A stretch of DNA of 64,000 nt from NCBI GenBank assembly GCA_033439685.1, contig JAUEDM010000003.1, positions 4,494,001-4,558,000 on the forward strand. The letters run 5' to 3'. Positions within the stretch are counted from its first letter, which is position 1. Every line of letters starts with the position of its first letter. Made by a program: the position numbers and the translations under genes. The notes under the pieces are model-generated. The model did no database searches. It saw only the letters and a program-made list of their open reading frames with translations, and was not told the origin of the DNA. This DNA comes from Apodospora peruviana (Eukaryota; Ascomycota; Sordariomycetes; Sordariales; Lasiosphaeriaceae). Shown one piece after another: positions 13,322 through 25,006 of this stretch.

Positions 13322-15614
13322 TCACGATCGCCGGCTCCTATCCTGCAGAAGCAACGGTAGATCGGTCCCGTGGACGATAAGAAAGTGCTGCCGCATGCGG
13401 TCCCGCCGCTCATGTCCGTACACACATCCGGGCAGCGGGCAGTCGATGATGCGTGTCTGTTCGGCGTGCTTTCTATTCTTGTGCTTGCTCCTGCCGGCCG
13501 CCGTCTGGAAATTCCGGTCGCATCCGGGGTGCGAGCAGGTATAAACTCTCCTAGCATACGTCAGGAATGTTGAATATTTGGATGGAGCCCACAACTGGTG
13601 GGCGGGAGTCGACTCACTTTGACTTGGAGATTCTGTCCCGGGGATTCGACGCTGGGCTCCGAGTCTCCGATGAGGACCGAGAGCACATTACCTTAGGCCC
13701 GAGGGTGCTGCACTGCGATCTCAACACGGCGGAGCGGCCATATACCCACTCCATGAAGATACACCAGGCCTTACCGGCCGACAAGACATTCTACCAGTTG
13801 ACCAGTCAGTATCAACCTCCACAAGGTCGATAGAATGATGCAGTGGGAAGAAATCCCGTCATGAATTACTCTTGAGACGCAAGTCAACAATTCCAGCACC
13901 TCTCTCCATGGTCTACAAGCAGCCCAGAGCTACGAACTTCTTCGCTGCCGACAGCAGGCCGAGAAAAACGGGATCTGCCCCTTCGCGGGGTAACCGACCG
14001 AAGAATGCCTTTCTTGTCTGCCGCTCAAAGCGCAACCGGTCGTCCGTCCGAGAAAGGCCGCCGTCACAAGACGGACGTGTCTTGGTGGTCATGTCGTTAC
14101 CGGACAGGCCGTACAGGAAGCCACTCGCTTCCTTAACGAAGTCAACGACGGCAAGGAAGATGTGCGTGCGCTTCGCTGTCTCTCCATTGGACCTGCTGGG
14201 CTTAGGGGAAGACTCCGACGATGGTAGGTAGAGCTGGGATTACGGAACGGCCAATGCCGTCCCGTTGCCGTTCGACGATATCGTCTCCGTGGTGTTTCCA
14301 TCTCTTGGCGTGCGACCAAATGTCTGTTCCTGTTCCGAAAGGCTCGCCAGCTCGAAGAAATGGAATTCGGTGTAAGAAAGATTCCCAAGCTGCAGAACCA
14401 TCTCCTCTACCGTCGGAACAACACCATACCCGAACTCCAGACCCTCTCCGGATGTCGATCCCACATCAGGGCCCGATACCAGCGGGCTGTCACCCTCTAC
14501 ACAGAGATCAGATCTCAAGCAGTCACCTTCGAGGAGGCGGTGATGCGGTCGCACACCCGTCGCCGAATCCTCAATCAGCTTTGGAGGCTGCCGCAACAGG
14601 GTCTCCGCCTCTGAAAACAGCGTCTGCGCCAGCCAGGCAAAAGCCTCCCGCTCTTGAGTCTCTCCAAACCTCGAGGCCGAGAAGGATGTGCTCCCGCTTG
14701 AGGCGGCCATACTCGAGGAGGAGGATCGAGACGGCGTAAGACAGGCTGGCGAAGGCAAACACGTCCGCAAGACCTGTGGGTGACATTCCGCTGAGGATAT
14801 CGCGGAAGGTGAGGATACCCTTCTCCCAAATTGCCTTGGCGTTCGGGTACGCGTGTATTAGCTTCGATGTGGCCGGTGCAGGGGAATTGCCGATGACCTC
14901 CTGGAAGCGTCGGTGGTGAGCGACTATCGCCTGGCGAAGACATCGCAGCACAGTCCACTGCGTCGATGCATCCCCGTCGGTGGGTGCACCGTTATAGCAT
15001 GTCGGGAGCCTAAGGGGGTTCTTCCTGTGCACGAGATTCGTGGTATTGGTACTACCATCTCGATACCGACCGTCCGCCCCCAAAATGGCGGGTAGGTCTG
15101 GCCTCATCAGTGGCAGTAGTTCCATCGAGCTGACCTGCTCATGAGATTGAAAAGGGGGAGGATCATCGCCAAGTGCAGTGGTCGCCCGGGAGACGTCGCC
15201 CGCATAGTCAAGGAGGCAGAATTCATCGTAGAGAGTGATGTTGTCCGGCTGTCGTACTTGGTCCAGGGGCTCGGCCTTGTCCAGAACTCGCATTCCGGCG
15301 AGCAGGCCATCGGCTGCGGCTAGAGCTCTCTCCAGCTGGGGAGGATCGGAGCCGATGATCAAAGACATCGAGGGGGCCCGGTTCTGCGGATATGTCCTCG
15401 GAACTTTCCAGTCTCGTGTTTGTCGAGCCGAATGGCGCAAGGAGGTATCGGGTACTGCACTCACACTCCAGTCGTTGCTAGTCCATGCCGAAGACCAATT
15501 CAGGGCCTCCAGGAATTCGGCTCTCAACTGTGGTATTTGATCCATGACAGGACAATTGGAGACGTCGTGGAGTTCGCGGTTGTTAGCACAATCCCTTTGT
15601 CCCGTCCAAGTCAT
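13322..15614 (-). CDS. Probable transcriptional regulator with C-terminal C2H2 zinc fingers (one frame break)
   Basis: Proposed exons on the minus strand: 15614-14244, 14192-13934, 13790-13618, 13550-13322, about 676 aa. The last two exons are well supported: GTGAGT donor, CTAG acceptor and two C2H2-like units (CSHPGCDRNFQTAAGRSKHKNRKH and CPLPGCVYGHERRDRMRQHFLIVH). The first exon has a helical region resembling the C-terminal part of fungal regulators (YPNAKAIWEKGILTFRDILSG, FAFASLSYAVSILLLEYGRL). Near 14657 one extra base is needed to pass into the frame reading EREAFAWLAQTLFSEAE. Joining the helical part to the fingers through introns 14193-14243 and 13791-13933 keeps phase but is inference. 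Otherwise the finger exons would form a separate gene starting at 13754 (121 aa). Fingers at the C-terminus would be unusual. Confidence 0.5.
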
Positions 15615-17124
15615 TCCACAGACTCCTCATGGGCTTTGGAAGTTCGTGGAATCCGCGAATTTGACGGTGATACGTCAAATAGAAGACGAAAGAAGCTTCC
15701 AGAAGCTTGATGATATTGGGATGCACCGCCTCCGGGCGCTAAGAACGCTTTACGAGATCGCTTGAAGGTTGTGTGTGCCACACTGCCACGTTTTCCTATG
15801 ATGTATTCCCTAAGCCACCGGCTCTTCAGCTGGGCCAGTCGCCAGTAGGGCAGCCAACAATTGGCTGGTGTCTTGCAAAGGTGACTTGTCGAGAGAAAGT
15901 TATACATCTTTGCCGTGGTATTATTCCCCTGCGCTTTCCTTGAGATCTTTGCTGGATTAAACAGTCGTCAAGTATAATGGTTGCGCAGCAGCTCAGACTC
16001 AGAGGCGTTTCAGTGGGTTTTCAAACTGACATAGCGACAAACAAGTACATCGTTGGCATTGGCTCGCAGTGGTGGGTACTGTCGAAGGAAGCAGAGAGAA
16101 TTTCCGCAGGACAACGTGGAAGCCAGTCAGGACAAAATCACTATGCTGGAACTGAATGATCCCAGTAGGGGGCAATTGTCCACGCTCTCGGGACAACAGG
16201 ACAAATAGTCCGATGGATATATTACAGTACCTGGCGGTGCCAACTCACTGACAGAGGTAAGGTTATTCTGATCAGGTTCTATAACCAGGATTTTGACAAC
16301 ATGGCTGACCGCAAGAACACGTTGTCCGCTCAAGCAACACAGACTGAGAGATACCTCGACTAAAAGGGTACGGGGATGGAAGATTCGGAAAAGGACGGTA
16401 TTTTTTCATGCTTATTTGGTCTAGATCCTCTCTAATGACAAGCAGAGACTTCACATATGCTTCTCCTCTGGCTTCAAGACCACCCAAACGATTCACCATT
16501 TGCCGAGAACTGGTCGCCGGAACGAGCACAAATCAAGCCGCAAAATCGACCCCCGCAACACGAAAGCTCCTTTCAACACCCCTGAGTTCTTGTTATTGGT
16601 CTTGGAAGGATACAGCACGTGCCTGGTAGCAGGCAACGGCGCCTTCCCGAGTACGAGGCAGGCTATATCCTAAGGAGCGGCAATAGTTGTATAGAATTTA
16701 TGCTGGTTTGGTATTACTGTAGGGGATATCAAAAGGAAACTTTAGCCGGGAGGACTGAGAACCGGCCTTTATTAAGGCTGTGCGGCGGCGGCGTATGAGA
16801 TCACATAGCTCATGTTAGGGAAGTATCAGAGAAAGCTCAGGATAAATTAGTTATAGCTTACCCCAGCTCACCCCAGCTCAGGACTACGGGCGAAGAAGGA
16901 ATCTCGTGAGCCCAAATCCATCTCACATAACCACACTGTATTCAGACCAGCCGTGAGGCATCCGGTCTGTACTAATCAACAGTTTAAATTCCAAAGTGCG
17001 CAACCTTTGATTGATTGGAACAAGTACCTAGGTACTTAGCAAATGTCGAGACACCCAGTCTTTATATGCATAAGTGACATGACCAGGATGGCTGACTTGT
17101 CTTGGTGTTAGAATGGGTGGGTCT
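15615..17124. other. Intergenic region
   Basis: 1.5 kb with no supported gene. It includes a short direct repeat, CTCACCCCAG twice near 16865. The left side should hold the promoter of the C2H2 gene and the right side the 3' UTR of the GH43 gene. Confidence 0.4.
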
Positions 17125-18465
17125 TCATACAGCCGCCGCAGTCTGCTTCTTGAACTGCCACCAGTCAAAGTTGTAGCCGCTGCCCGAGAACTTGAAGAAC
17201 AGATCCTGCTTCCCCGTGGCGCCAGTAACCGGACAGGACACGGTCTTCCACGTCTGCGCGCCACCGGTGGCATCGACGGCGCACGTCGCGATGACGGTGC
17301 CGGTCTGGCTGCCCACGCGGAGCTCAATCTTACCACCACTCGCAGCAGCAGCAACGCGGAGGTCCACCGAAGAAGCTCCCGCTGCAAAGTCGACGCCCTT
17401 GACCTTTATGTAGTCACCGTTGCTGACGGAGGTCACGTATATGCCGGTGCCGTCGCTCTTGGCTGCGGTAGTCAGACCGCTCGAAAACGCTATGGTCTCG
17501 GCCTCGACAGGCTGTGTGTATGGGTCCAGCGGCTCAATCTGCGGCGCGCCGGCGTCCGTCATGGTCATCTTGGGGATGCTGCCGTCGGTGCCGTAGGTGA
17601 ACTTCTCGACGCAGACGGAGCGGGAGTATGTGCCGCCACCCGGGAGGGCACCGTTGTGGTAGAAGAAGTAGGAGCCGCCCTTGTAGTCGATGATGCCAGC
17701 ATGGTTGGTGAAGGACTTGCCCTGAGACGGCATGATCGTGCCCTTGGAGGTCCAGGGCCCGGTCGGCTTGGTGCTCGTCGCGTACTTGATGTCCTCGTTG
17801 CCACCACTACCCATACTAGAGTAGGTCAGGTACCAGGTGCCGTTGCGCTTGTGGAGCCAGGGCCCTTCGATGAAATTCTGGAGTGAGGTACTGGTGAGCG
17901 AGCCGCTGTACGACAACATGTCCTTGTTCAGCTTGACGTAGTAAGGCGCCGAGTGGCCCCAGTACATATACGCCTGGCCGTCGGCGTCGTCGATAAAGAC
18001 TGTCGGGTCGATGCCGCCGTTGGCCAGCAGCTGTTTGCCCAGGGCGTCCTTGTAGGGTCCCGTGATCTTGTCGCTTACGCCGATGCCGATGGCGTAGCCT
18101 CCGCTGTTCTTTGTGACGGGCACGTAGTAGTAGAACTTTCCGTCCCGCTCGATGACCTGCCCCGCCCAGGCGTCGGCCTTGGCCCAGCTGAACGTCTTGA
18201 GACTCATCATGACGCCCCAGTCCCGCCAGTTGACCATGTCTGTTGACGAGTAGAGGCGCCAGTCTCGCATGTCGTAGTTCTTGGCCCCCGTTTCGTCGTG
18301 GCCGGTGAACAGCCAGACCGTGTTGTTCCACACGTACGGCGCCGGGTCGGTGGAGTAGAGAGTTTGGATGATGGGGTTGTCGGCCACTGCGACATGGACG
18401 CTGCCGCCAAGGAGGACGGCCGCGACGGCGATGCCCCTGAGCATCGACTTGGTATGGCCGAGCAT
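17125..18465 (-). CDS. Secreted GH43 alpha-L-arabinofuranosidase/xylan-active enzyme with CBM6
   Basis: Single exon, 446 aa. The ATG at 18465 was chosen over the upstream in-frame one at 18585 because it starts a clear signal peptide (basic start, hydrophobic GIAVAAVLLGGSVHVAVA, then DNP). The five-bladed GH43 domain spans about residues 30-310. The family triad is visible: Asp40 (TDPAPYVW, general base), Asp153 (NGGIDPTVF, pKa modulator) and Glu200 (NFIEGPWLHKRNGTWYL, general acid). Residues about 318-442 form a CBM6 beta-sandwich (VEAETIAFSSG...YNFDWWQFK). This GH43+CBM6 order matches arabinoxylan arabinofuranohydrolases (GH43_29-type), which remove arabinose side chains from xylan outside the cell. 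No intron or truncation seen. Confidence 0.93.
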   Translation of the reverse strand: MLGHTKSMLRGIAVAAVLLGGSVHVAVADNPIIQTLYSTDPAPYVWNNTVWLFTGHDETGAKNYDMRDWRLYSSTDMVNWRDWGVMMSLKTFSWAKADAWAGQVIERDGKFYYYVPVTKNSGGYAIGIGVSDKITGPYKDALGKQLLANGGIDPTVFIDDADGQAYMYWGHSAPYYVKLNKDMLSYSGSLTSTSLQNFIEGPWLHKRNGTWYLTYSSMGSGGNEDIKYATSTKPTGPWTSKGTIMPSQGKSFTNHAGIIDYKGGSYFFYHNGALPGGGTYSRSVCVEKFTYGTDGSIPKMTMTDAGAPQIEPLDPYTQPVEAETIAFSSGLTTAAKSDGTGIYVTSVSNGDYIKVKGVDFAAGASSVDLRVAAAASGGKIELRVGSQTGTVIATCAVDATGGAQTWKTVSCPVTGATGKQDLFFKFSGSGYNFDWWQFKKQTAAAV

Positions 18466-19254
18466 GATGAGAGAACGCTGGGTCGTGGAGGCTGCTCGGA
18501 TCCAGGCTTGTGTAAGTACCTGACTATGTTCAGTCCTTGCCGACGGACTTATACTTATAAATTCCCAAGCCAGTGTGGATAACATGTCTTTCGGTGTTTC
18601 CCGGTCTCAATTCGAGCTTTCGGACAGTCAGTCTTACATTGGGCGGCGTCCTTCTCCGAACGAACGGGCCTCGGGATTGGAGCGCGAGAACTACTTGCCA
18701 AGGCAATTACCAGTCCCGGATTCACCGCCACAAAGGACGGTTGTGGATTGGTTGGGTTACTGGGTAAATTGGGATTTACCTGGTACCTGGTAGGTATGGC
18801 CACTCCCCCCGATAACCGCCGCTCCGAAGTGCCGAGCGGTATGATTTGGGCCACAATGCGGGCCGTCGTAACGCGACGCTCTCGAGCCTCAAACCTCGAT
18901 ATATATTAAATTTTGTATGTGTAGGTTGTTTGACAAACCAAGAGAGCATGGCATCATTGATGGACAAATTTGCTCCGAGTCGTGGCCATGATGGTACCCT
19001 CAAGTAACCAACCAAATGAGGCCTGATTTGGGGAAAAGAAGACTTCGGTCCGTCTGCAAGGTGCAAAGCCATTGATGAGACGACATCTTGGTCCTTAGAT
19101 GCGGCCAAATGAGAAGACAATTTGCAAAAACCTAGGTTAACAGTTACCTCGCATGCGGTTCTACCGGATCACGGGGAGGAGCGCTCTTATTTTGGGCGAG
19201 CGTCGGCAGGTAGCTACTGTAAAAATCCTAAAGAAGAAGAAAAAGACTAACTAC

Positions 19255-19320
19255 AAACGGGACCATCTGGACTCGAACTCATGAGCTCAAAGAGCTCGAG
19301 AGCGACCTACATGGTATGTA
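19255..19320 (-). other. tRNA-like element 1 (Pol III B-box type)
   Basis: On the minus strand GAGTTCGAGTCC (plus 19269-19280) matches the tRNA T-arm/B-box consensus GGTTCGANTCC. It is preceded by a strong AGCTC...GAGCT hairpin in the place of an anticodon arm. No full cloverleaf with a paired acceptor stem could be drawn, so this is a degenerate tRNA or tRNA-derived element, not a called tRNA. Confidence 0.35.
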
Positions 19321-19439
19321 TGTCTTTATGAGGAACTGCACAAAGGAGCACCCTAAAAAAGTAGTCAATCAACCGCTCTTCTCAGCTTTATCCTCCAAGA
19401 CTGAGCTTGCCTTTCTTGTAAATAAGTTTATAGACTCCG

Positions 19440-19500
19440 AATATCTCCGATACAGACGGGATTCGAACTTATGGACTTGAAAGTCTTTATATTATTTACA
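19440..19500 (-). other. tRNA-like element 2
   Basis: Minus-strand AAGTTCGAATCCCG (plus 19458-19470) is a good B-box/T-arm. It is preceded by GACTTTCAAGTC, an imperfect anticodon-like hairpin, and followed by TCTG, as in element 3. AT-rich and degenerate. Confidence 0.35.
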
Positions 19501-19527
19501 ACATAGAAAAAAAGGCAAAAAGCCAAT

Positions 19528-19617
19528 CATGCTTCCCAAGACTTAGTTCGTCTTGCTTGGAAGTCATCCTCCGGAACATGCTCCCAAGTCTTAGCTCGTC
19601 TTGCTTAGAAGTTGTCC
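19528..19617. repeat. Imperfect tandem direct repeat, about 41 bp x 2
   Basis: Copies at 19528-19569 and 19577-19617 share CATGCT(T)CCCAAG and TTAG[T/C]TCGTCTTGCTT with a few transitions between them. Each copy is itself partly palindromic (CCAAGAC...GTCTTG). They sit between tRNA-like elements 2 and 3. Confidence 0.6.
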
Positions 19618-19644
19618 CAGAGAAATCTCATGGTCTTTTCTTGA

Positions 19645-19735
19645 CCTACCACAGACGGGACCCGAACCCGAGGCTTAAGAGCCGTCGCATCCATGATAGG
19701 AGGATAGGTCACACACTACTACCACCGCCCGACCA
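19645..19735 (-). other. tRNA-like element 3
   Basis: Minus-strand CGGGTTCGGGTCCCG (plus 19656-19670) forms a perfect T-arm-like stem-loop. It is followed by TCTGTGG, with GTAGTAGTGTG (A-box-like) about 50 nt before it. No matching acceptor-stem partner was found. Confidence 0.35.
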
Positions 19736-21229
19736 CGGGTCCTTCCCATTTGGAGTGGTAGTTGGCGTGTGCACCCAACCTTGTTGCAATTGGCGCCTGC
19801 CAAGAAGGTCTATGTTACCCAATATCTCGTCAGACAGCAAGATGTGTCGAGTCAACGGTGACAAAGTGACTCCAACAAGAGGCCAGCAGCCCAGTACTGA
19901 TAGCCCTTAACAATTGAAGCAATGGATCCAACAGTTCGGCTCAAATTTAGCTGTTCCCCGTTGCTTTGTTCGTTCACCCAACCGAATATTTGGCCACCTT
20001 GGTCCTGTCTCGCGTATACGCCACCAGACGACTGAACAACACGTAGGAGCTTTACATAACGGCAGCAACTCAGCGAAGGCATCAGACAGGAACATGGAGA
20101 ATGGCAATATTCTTTGGATGGGAAAAGGTAAGTAACAACCATGATTTGGGAATGTGATACTGTTACCAAATTTGAGGTCGCGGAGGTATTCCCGATTCGA
20201 TGTGCTCCCGCCACGGTGGGTGGACGCTTTGGTGTCAGCCCAAGCGGTGGGTCAGTGTTGCCAATACGACCATGGTGCTGGGCGCCAAAGAACATCTCCA
20301 GGTTGGTGGCCGGATCCAATCTGGATGCGGATCCTGTTTTCAGCTTCATGTTCCTTCTGAGGCTTCCCGTTTCCGGATATGTGGCGTGGGTATGTGCCTT
20401 AGCTGAGGACATTCAACAATGAAAACCCACCCCGCGGGTATGGAAGTTGTTTGTTGTCGAGGAGAACAACATTAAGAAACAACATTAAGAGATTATGTAC
20501 ACGTGCAATCATTGAGAGGAGGGACGGGACGGGAGGGTAAGGAGTTGCGGCGGTGACTCTGTTAATATTGTTCCTGGACAAACAAAAGATTATTTGAACC
20601 CAACGTCTTTCGCCGCCTCCGCACGGACGACACCCTTTCTTCTTTTCTCGATACGTAGAATAGCTTCGTTTGGTTATGGAATGTGATATCACTGGTTATC
20701 AGATCCCTTACGTATGTGTGGATGGCGGGATCTGGGAAGACTGTAGATAGCACGACCTATGCAGGGCGTGCCTGAGATAAGGGGATACAAGCCTCACACT
20801 TGAAGCACAATATTAAGCGGCCGCTTTATCTGTTGTTAAAGGTGGCAATGGCATCCACACAGACAAACAAGTGCCCAAGTTCCTACCTCATCCGGGTATG
20901 TTGGAAATCTGGCCAGTCTGGCACATGTCCCCCGGAAGACCCCTGCGAGTGATCCTTGCAAATAAGTGATGGTTTTTGTCTGAACACACATCCGCGGATC
21001 ATCGAACAGACCCCTGTCTGGCCAGGTTCATCTCATAAATATGTGACACAAAGGACACATAATATGAGATTTAAGCTTCAGATTGGGTATGGAGATACAT
21101 TTCCCTGAAAGACTTGGCAGGGTTTGGTCTTCTCATAGTTGATCTCATCACCCAGCTCCAGTACCGTAGTATCTGTTTCCAATCCATGTTCTAATTACTA
21201 CGTATTTCAGAATGTATCGAAGGTGGTCG

Positions 21230-22726
21230 TTAACGTCTATAATATCCTTCTTCATAGCCACCTGGCTGCTGCTGCTGGGGGCGTTGATAACCATACTCCT
21301 CCCCATTATAACCCCCGTACCCTTGGTTCCAGCTTGCCGCCACCCCGTACTGAGGGTGGTTCGAATGTGAAAGCGGCAGCTGATACTCTTGCATCTGTGG
21401 CGACCTCATAGCAGCTGCCCCGGGTGGAGGAGTAGTCGTCGGTGGACTCACTGAAGGTGGTGGTGGTGGCGGCGGCGGCGCAGTGTATCCCGAGCTGAGA
21501 TATGCCGCGTTGCCTAGCTGCGGTCCCTGCGGTGTTGACTGCCTCTGTTCCTCCAACGCCGCTTTCTTGCTCCTCCGTATGCGCACAAAGACAACGGCAA
21601 GTAGCGCAACAAGTGCAATCGCAAAGACCCCGGCGCCGACGCCGATTCCGATCGTGGCGCCCTTTGACAGCCCACCAGACTCGGTCGCTGTCATGTTGTA
21701 CCCCATGGCCCAGACGACGTTGACGATGGCCGATGTTGGCCTGGCCGAGTCGGTCGGATTGTCGGACCCTCCCGCGATGATGGCCCGGGGCCGCGTGATG
21801 GTCGTATCACCCAAAGAGCTGAAGCAAGGCGTCTGGTGGGCGATCTTGGACGTGAACTTGAAGAAGCCGTTCGGGCAGCATTGTCCTGACACCGGGTAGT
21901 AGTCCTCGGGACAGCTCGAGAGTAAGCCTTGCACGTTATCGGCTGGCATTGGGAACTGGCCGGGTGGGCCGGCGACTCGGTTGCCGCCTTCTGACCCCCC
22001 GCCGCCGCCGGAAGATACTGCCATGCCGGCGACTGTTGAGACGCTCCAGGGGCAGCACGCCGGTCTGTCGGCCACGCAGCCGACAAAGGCGGCGTAGTAG
22101 ACCATGTTGCCGCCGTCGATCAAGGTATATGAGGTTGAGCTGCATGGGCCGGTTAGTAGCTGGCCGGTTCCGCTGTACGACGGCTTCTCGACGTGGTTCG
22201 GCCTGGTTGTTGTCACGGGTCCGCCGGCGGGGGTGATGGTTTCGACGGGTGCGTAGTCTATGTGAACCGACGAAGGCTGCGGGAGCTCGGTCATGATGCT
22301 TTGAGGAGGTTTGTTGCAGGACCGCTGGAACCAGCCGCGCTCGTAGTCGTCCCAGTCTAGATTCGGTCAGGGGGCTACCATGACAAAGTCAGGTTGTGGC
22401 ATTAGCGGTTACTTACCACCAATTCCCACAGCACTCCAGCAGCTCGACATCGCTAGAGCTGCCGAGAGACAGTCTAGGTAGTTGATGCCATAGTTGCAGT
22501 TGCAGGACGAGTCAGCACCTCCAACAGCCAAACAACCCCCGTAGTCCCCGGTGGAGCTGCAGGTCTTGAAGCCGTTGAAACTGCCGCAGTCGGGTTCCTG
22601 TGCAGATGTGATAGTATTGTTTGAGTAGAGCGGCTTTACGCCCCGTATTTGTGGGATGAAGACGGTCGAAATCGGGACCGGCAGTGCTGGCACGGCTGCC
22701 CTGGTAACCATCGCAGTCGCTGCCAT
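21230..22726 (-). CDS. Single-pass cell-surface protein with proline/glutamine-rich cytoplasmic tail
   Basis: Exons 22726-22417 and 22356-21230 (GTAAGT donor, CTAG acceptor, phase 1), 478 aa. The N-terminal half is Cys-rich (DCGSFNGFKTCSSTGDYGGC, CNCNYGINYLDC) and suggests an extracellular fold. A second Cys-containing region follows (DRPACCPWS, PVSGQCCPNGFF). One membrane helix near residue 335 (GATIGIGVGAGVFAIALVALLAVVFV) is followed by RIRRSKK, a positive-inside stop signal. The tail has a polyproline run and (Q/G/Y)-rich repeats ending QQQQPGGYEEGYYRR. This resembles fungal Wsc/Mid2-like sensor architecture in layout only. There is no clear signal peptide at the chosen ATG, so a further upstream exon is possible. 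Confidence 0.75.
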
Positions 22727-23848
22727 GCGTCAAGTAGATGGCGGTTGCAGATTAGCAACTGTAAAGAAACAAGTTGAAATTGAAGATGAAATTTCTTAGG
22801 GATATAAGAAGAGAAATGATATCAACCACAGAGGTTGGACATTTTCAAAGTAACTGCTGCCATCTTTGCTGGCACGTACGTGGCTGTGTGTGTCCGTCTG
22901 TCCAGATGAAGAATGCTGAATGCCACTGTCAACGCCCAAGGTATTTTAGGAACCAGAAATCGTCGTGGCACATAAACGCGCCTTAAGCCCTAGATGTGGG
23001 TAGGTGGGTGCCAGTTTGTTGGCGTCTTGGGCTCCGTTGACGTGCTATTCGCCGGCGGCTGAGGACTCTGGTGGTGGCGGAGTCTGGTTTTGAGCTGCAC
23101 GCTGTGCAGACGAAGACGAACCACGATCCGGACGGGATGCACCTTGTCGGCATATTCCGTTTATGGATTGATCGGTCTCGACCACGTCACGGTTATTCAT
23201 CAGAAAAGACTCACACCCAGAAATTGGCCCAGCGAAGGGTCTCCGACGTGAATTTGACAGAGAGGTCATTGGAAGGACATCTTGACAAACACAAACGCTG
23301 TTCCTTGTTGACTTTCAGTTCTCGCTTCTTAAAACACATGTGATATACCTTTCATTTGCCTTTATTAGTCCATCATTGCTTGATTGCCTGCTTCTCCGGT
23401 TCTGATATCGTCTCCCAAAGATCCAAGAAGAGCCCTAACCCTTGCTAACTCAAAGGTCAGGAGTTAAGTTGAACCCAAACGGGCCGAGCTTACTGATAAG
23501 AAATAAGTCCATACCCACTAGAAATATATGACCGATCTGTCAACCTAGACAGACGTTTTATTGTGTGAACATAATTCTGGCGTCGTCATCGTAATCTCCA
23601 TTCACGACAGTTGATGAACCGCAGTCCATGCAAGTGGAGTCGCATTGCAAGCCTGCCGTATAGAACGCTTTCCTATTGGTCCGTATTCACCAGATCTGCC
23701 GTGTTTGCGCAACCCCTGAGCATCGCTATCCGCGGAAAGAAACTGCTGTGATTGGCCGGTTCATGTTGACGAAGTCTTCTTCGTTCGGCCTTCGAGACTG
23801 AACATCCTTTTTGTAAATAAATATGATGAATTCTGCTTTCCTTTCGAG
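22727..23848. other. Divergent intergenic region (promoters of surface protein and RTA1-like gene)
   Basis: 1.1 kb between genes transcribed away from each other. No ORF with family support. I see no unambiguous TATA box. Confidence 0.4.
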
Positions 23849-24926
23849 ATGGTGTTTTTCCATATCAGACACGCTTTGATAACTTCCTCTCTTGTTCCTC
23901 AAATGAATCACCAAGACCCCAAGAATCTACTTCCACTGCAAGTCCCTCAGACACGAACGATGGCAGACTCATCCCGTCTCCAACCCTACAAAGGCGGTTA
24001 CTACCTTTGGAAATACGTGCCATCCCTTCCCGCAGCAATAATCTTCGCTCTGCTGTTTGCCGGCGTCACGATAGCCCATTGCTATCGTCTCTGGAAGACC
24101 AAGCTCTGGCGGCTCTGCATCTGGTTCGCCATTGGTGGCCTCAGTATGCTCGATCTGACCCTCGCATTTGCTTCCTCCTTAAATAACTTCCTTACTAACC
24201 ACCCGTTCTATCATATGCAGTGGAAGTAATCGGCTTCAGCGCCCGCGGCGCCGCCCACTCGGCAACCGGCACCCTCATGCCCTACGTGCTCCACAACCTC
24301 TTCCTCCTCCTCCCACCCGTCCTCTTCGCCGTCACAATCTACATGGTCCTCGGCCACATCATCCGCAGCGTTAACGGCGAGCAGTACAGCCTCGTGCGAG
24401 TTGACTGGCTAACCAGAACCTTTGTGCTGTGCGACTTTTTCTCCTTCCTCGTCCAGAGCAGCGCGGCAGGGTTGATGGCCACGGGCAACAACATGGAACT
24501 GGGAGAAAGGCTGGTCGTCGCAGGTCTCTTAATCCAGATGATAGCGTTTGGTTTCTTCTGCATGACAGCCGTCGTTTTTCACTACCGCTACCAAACGCGC
24601 AGCGTCGGTGCGGTGGCTCACCTTCGCGGTGGACGCGGTGGACAAATCTGGAAGAAGCTCATGTACATGTACGCCAGCAGCGGGTTGATTGTGGCGAGGA
24701 GCATCTTCCGGGTGGTTGAGTACGCGTTGGGCCATGATGGGTATTCACTGACACACGAGTGGACCCTCTACGGATGCTGGCTGTTATGGTGGTGTTTTAT
24801 GTCTGGCATCCGAGTCTGTTGCAGCAACAGCAGGCAAATCGCCAAAGAATCGGTTCGGGGACGACGCAGGAGGAACTGAATATTGGGATGCGGCCATTGA
24901 AGAACAATGATAGACAGTACCGATAA
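23849..24926 (+). pseudogene. RTA1-like seven-helix membrane protein with a 3' frame break
   Basis: Exon 1 runs from 23849 (alternative ATGs 23903 and 23960, the last in good context) to 24143. The intron is 24144-24220 and exon 2 starts at 24221. The protein has the RTA1 layout: YVPSLPAAIIFALLFAGVT, WFAIGGL(M)EVIGFSARG, RVDWLTRTFVLCDFFSFLVQSSAAGLMA, FCMTAVVFHYRY and ASSGLIVARSIFRVVEYALG. The expected last helix and the family's HPS motif lie in another frame. After HEWTLY (about 24770) the annotated frame runs to a stop at 24879. The shifted frame reads MLAVMVVFYVWHPSLLQQQ to a stop at 24926. A roughly 10-nt deletion removing the usual FD-containing segment would explain this. RTA1-like proteins are linked to lipid translocation and resistance to aminocholesterol-type stress. 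Possibly non-functional. Confidence 0.8.
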
Positions 24927-25006
24927 TTACCTAGACTGTAGGTAGTGATCGAGTGCAGCTGGGACTGTTGTGGCTCGGGCTACATGTCAATAAGTCCACA
25001 ATTCAT

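Larger units (their letters stand above)
18466..21229. other. Long intergenic region with tRNA-like elements
   Basis: 2.8 kb with no protein gene I can support. It contains the three tRNA-like elements and the 41-bp direct repeat listed separately (19.2-19.7 kb). The ORF at 19852-20412 (-) has no recognisable features. Confidence 0.5.

Noticed and set aside
17113..17886. 257-aa plus-strand ORF
   Set aside because: Antisense shadow of the high-GC GH43-CBM6 gene, which has signal peptide, catalytic triad and CBM.
19852..20412. 186-aa minus-strand ORF in the tRNA-like region
   Set aside because: No motif and atypical composition; it looks like a chance ORF.
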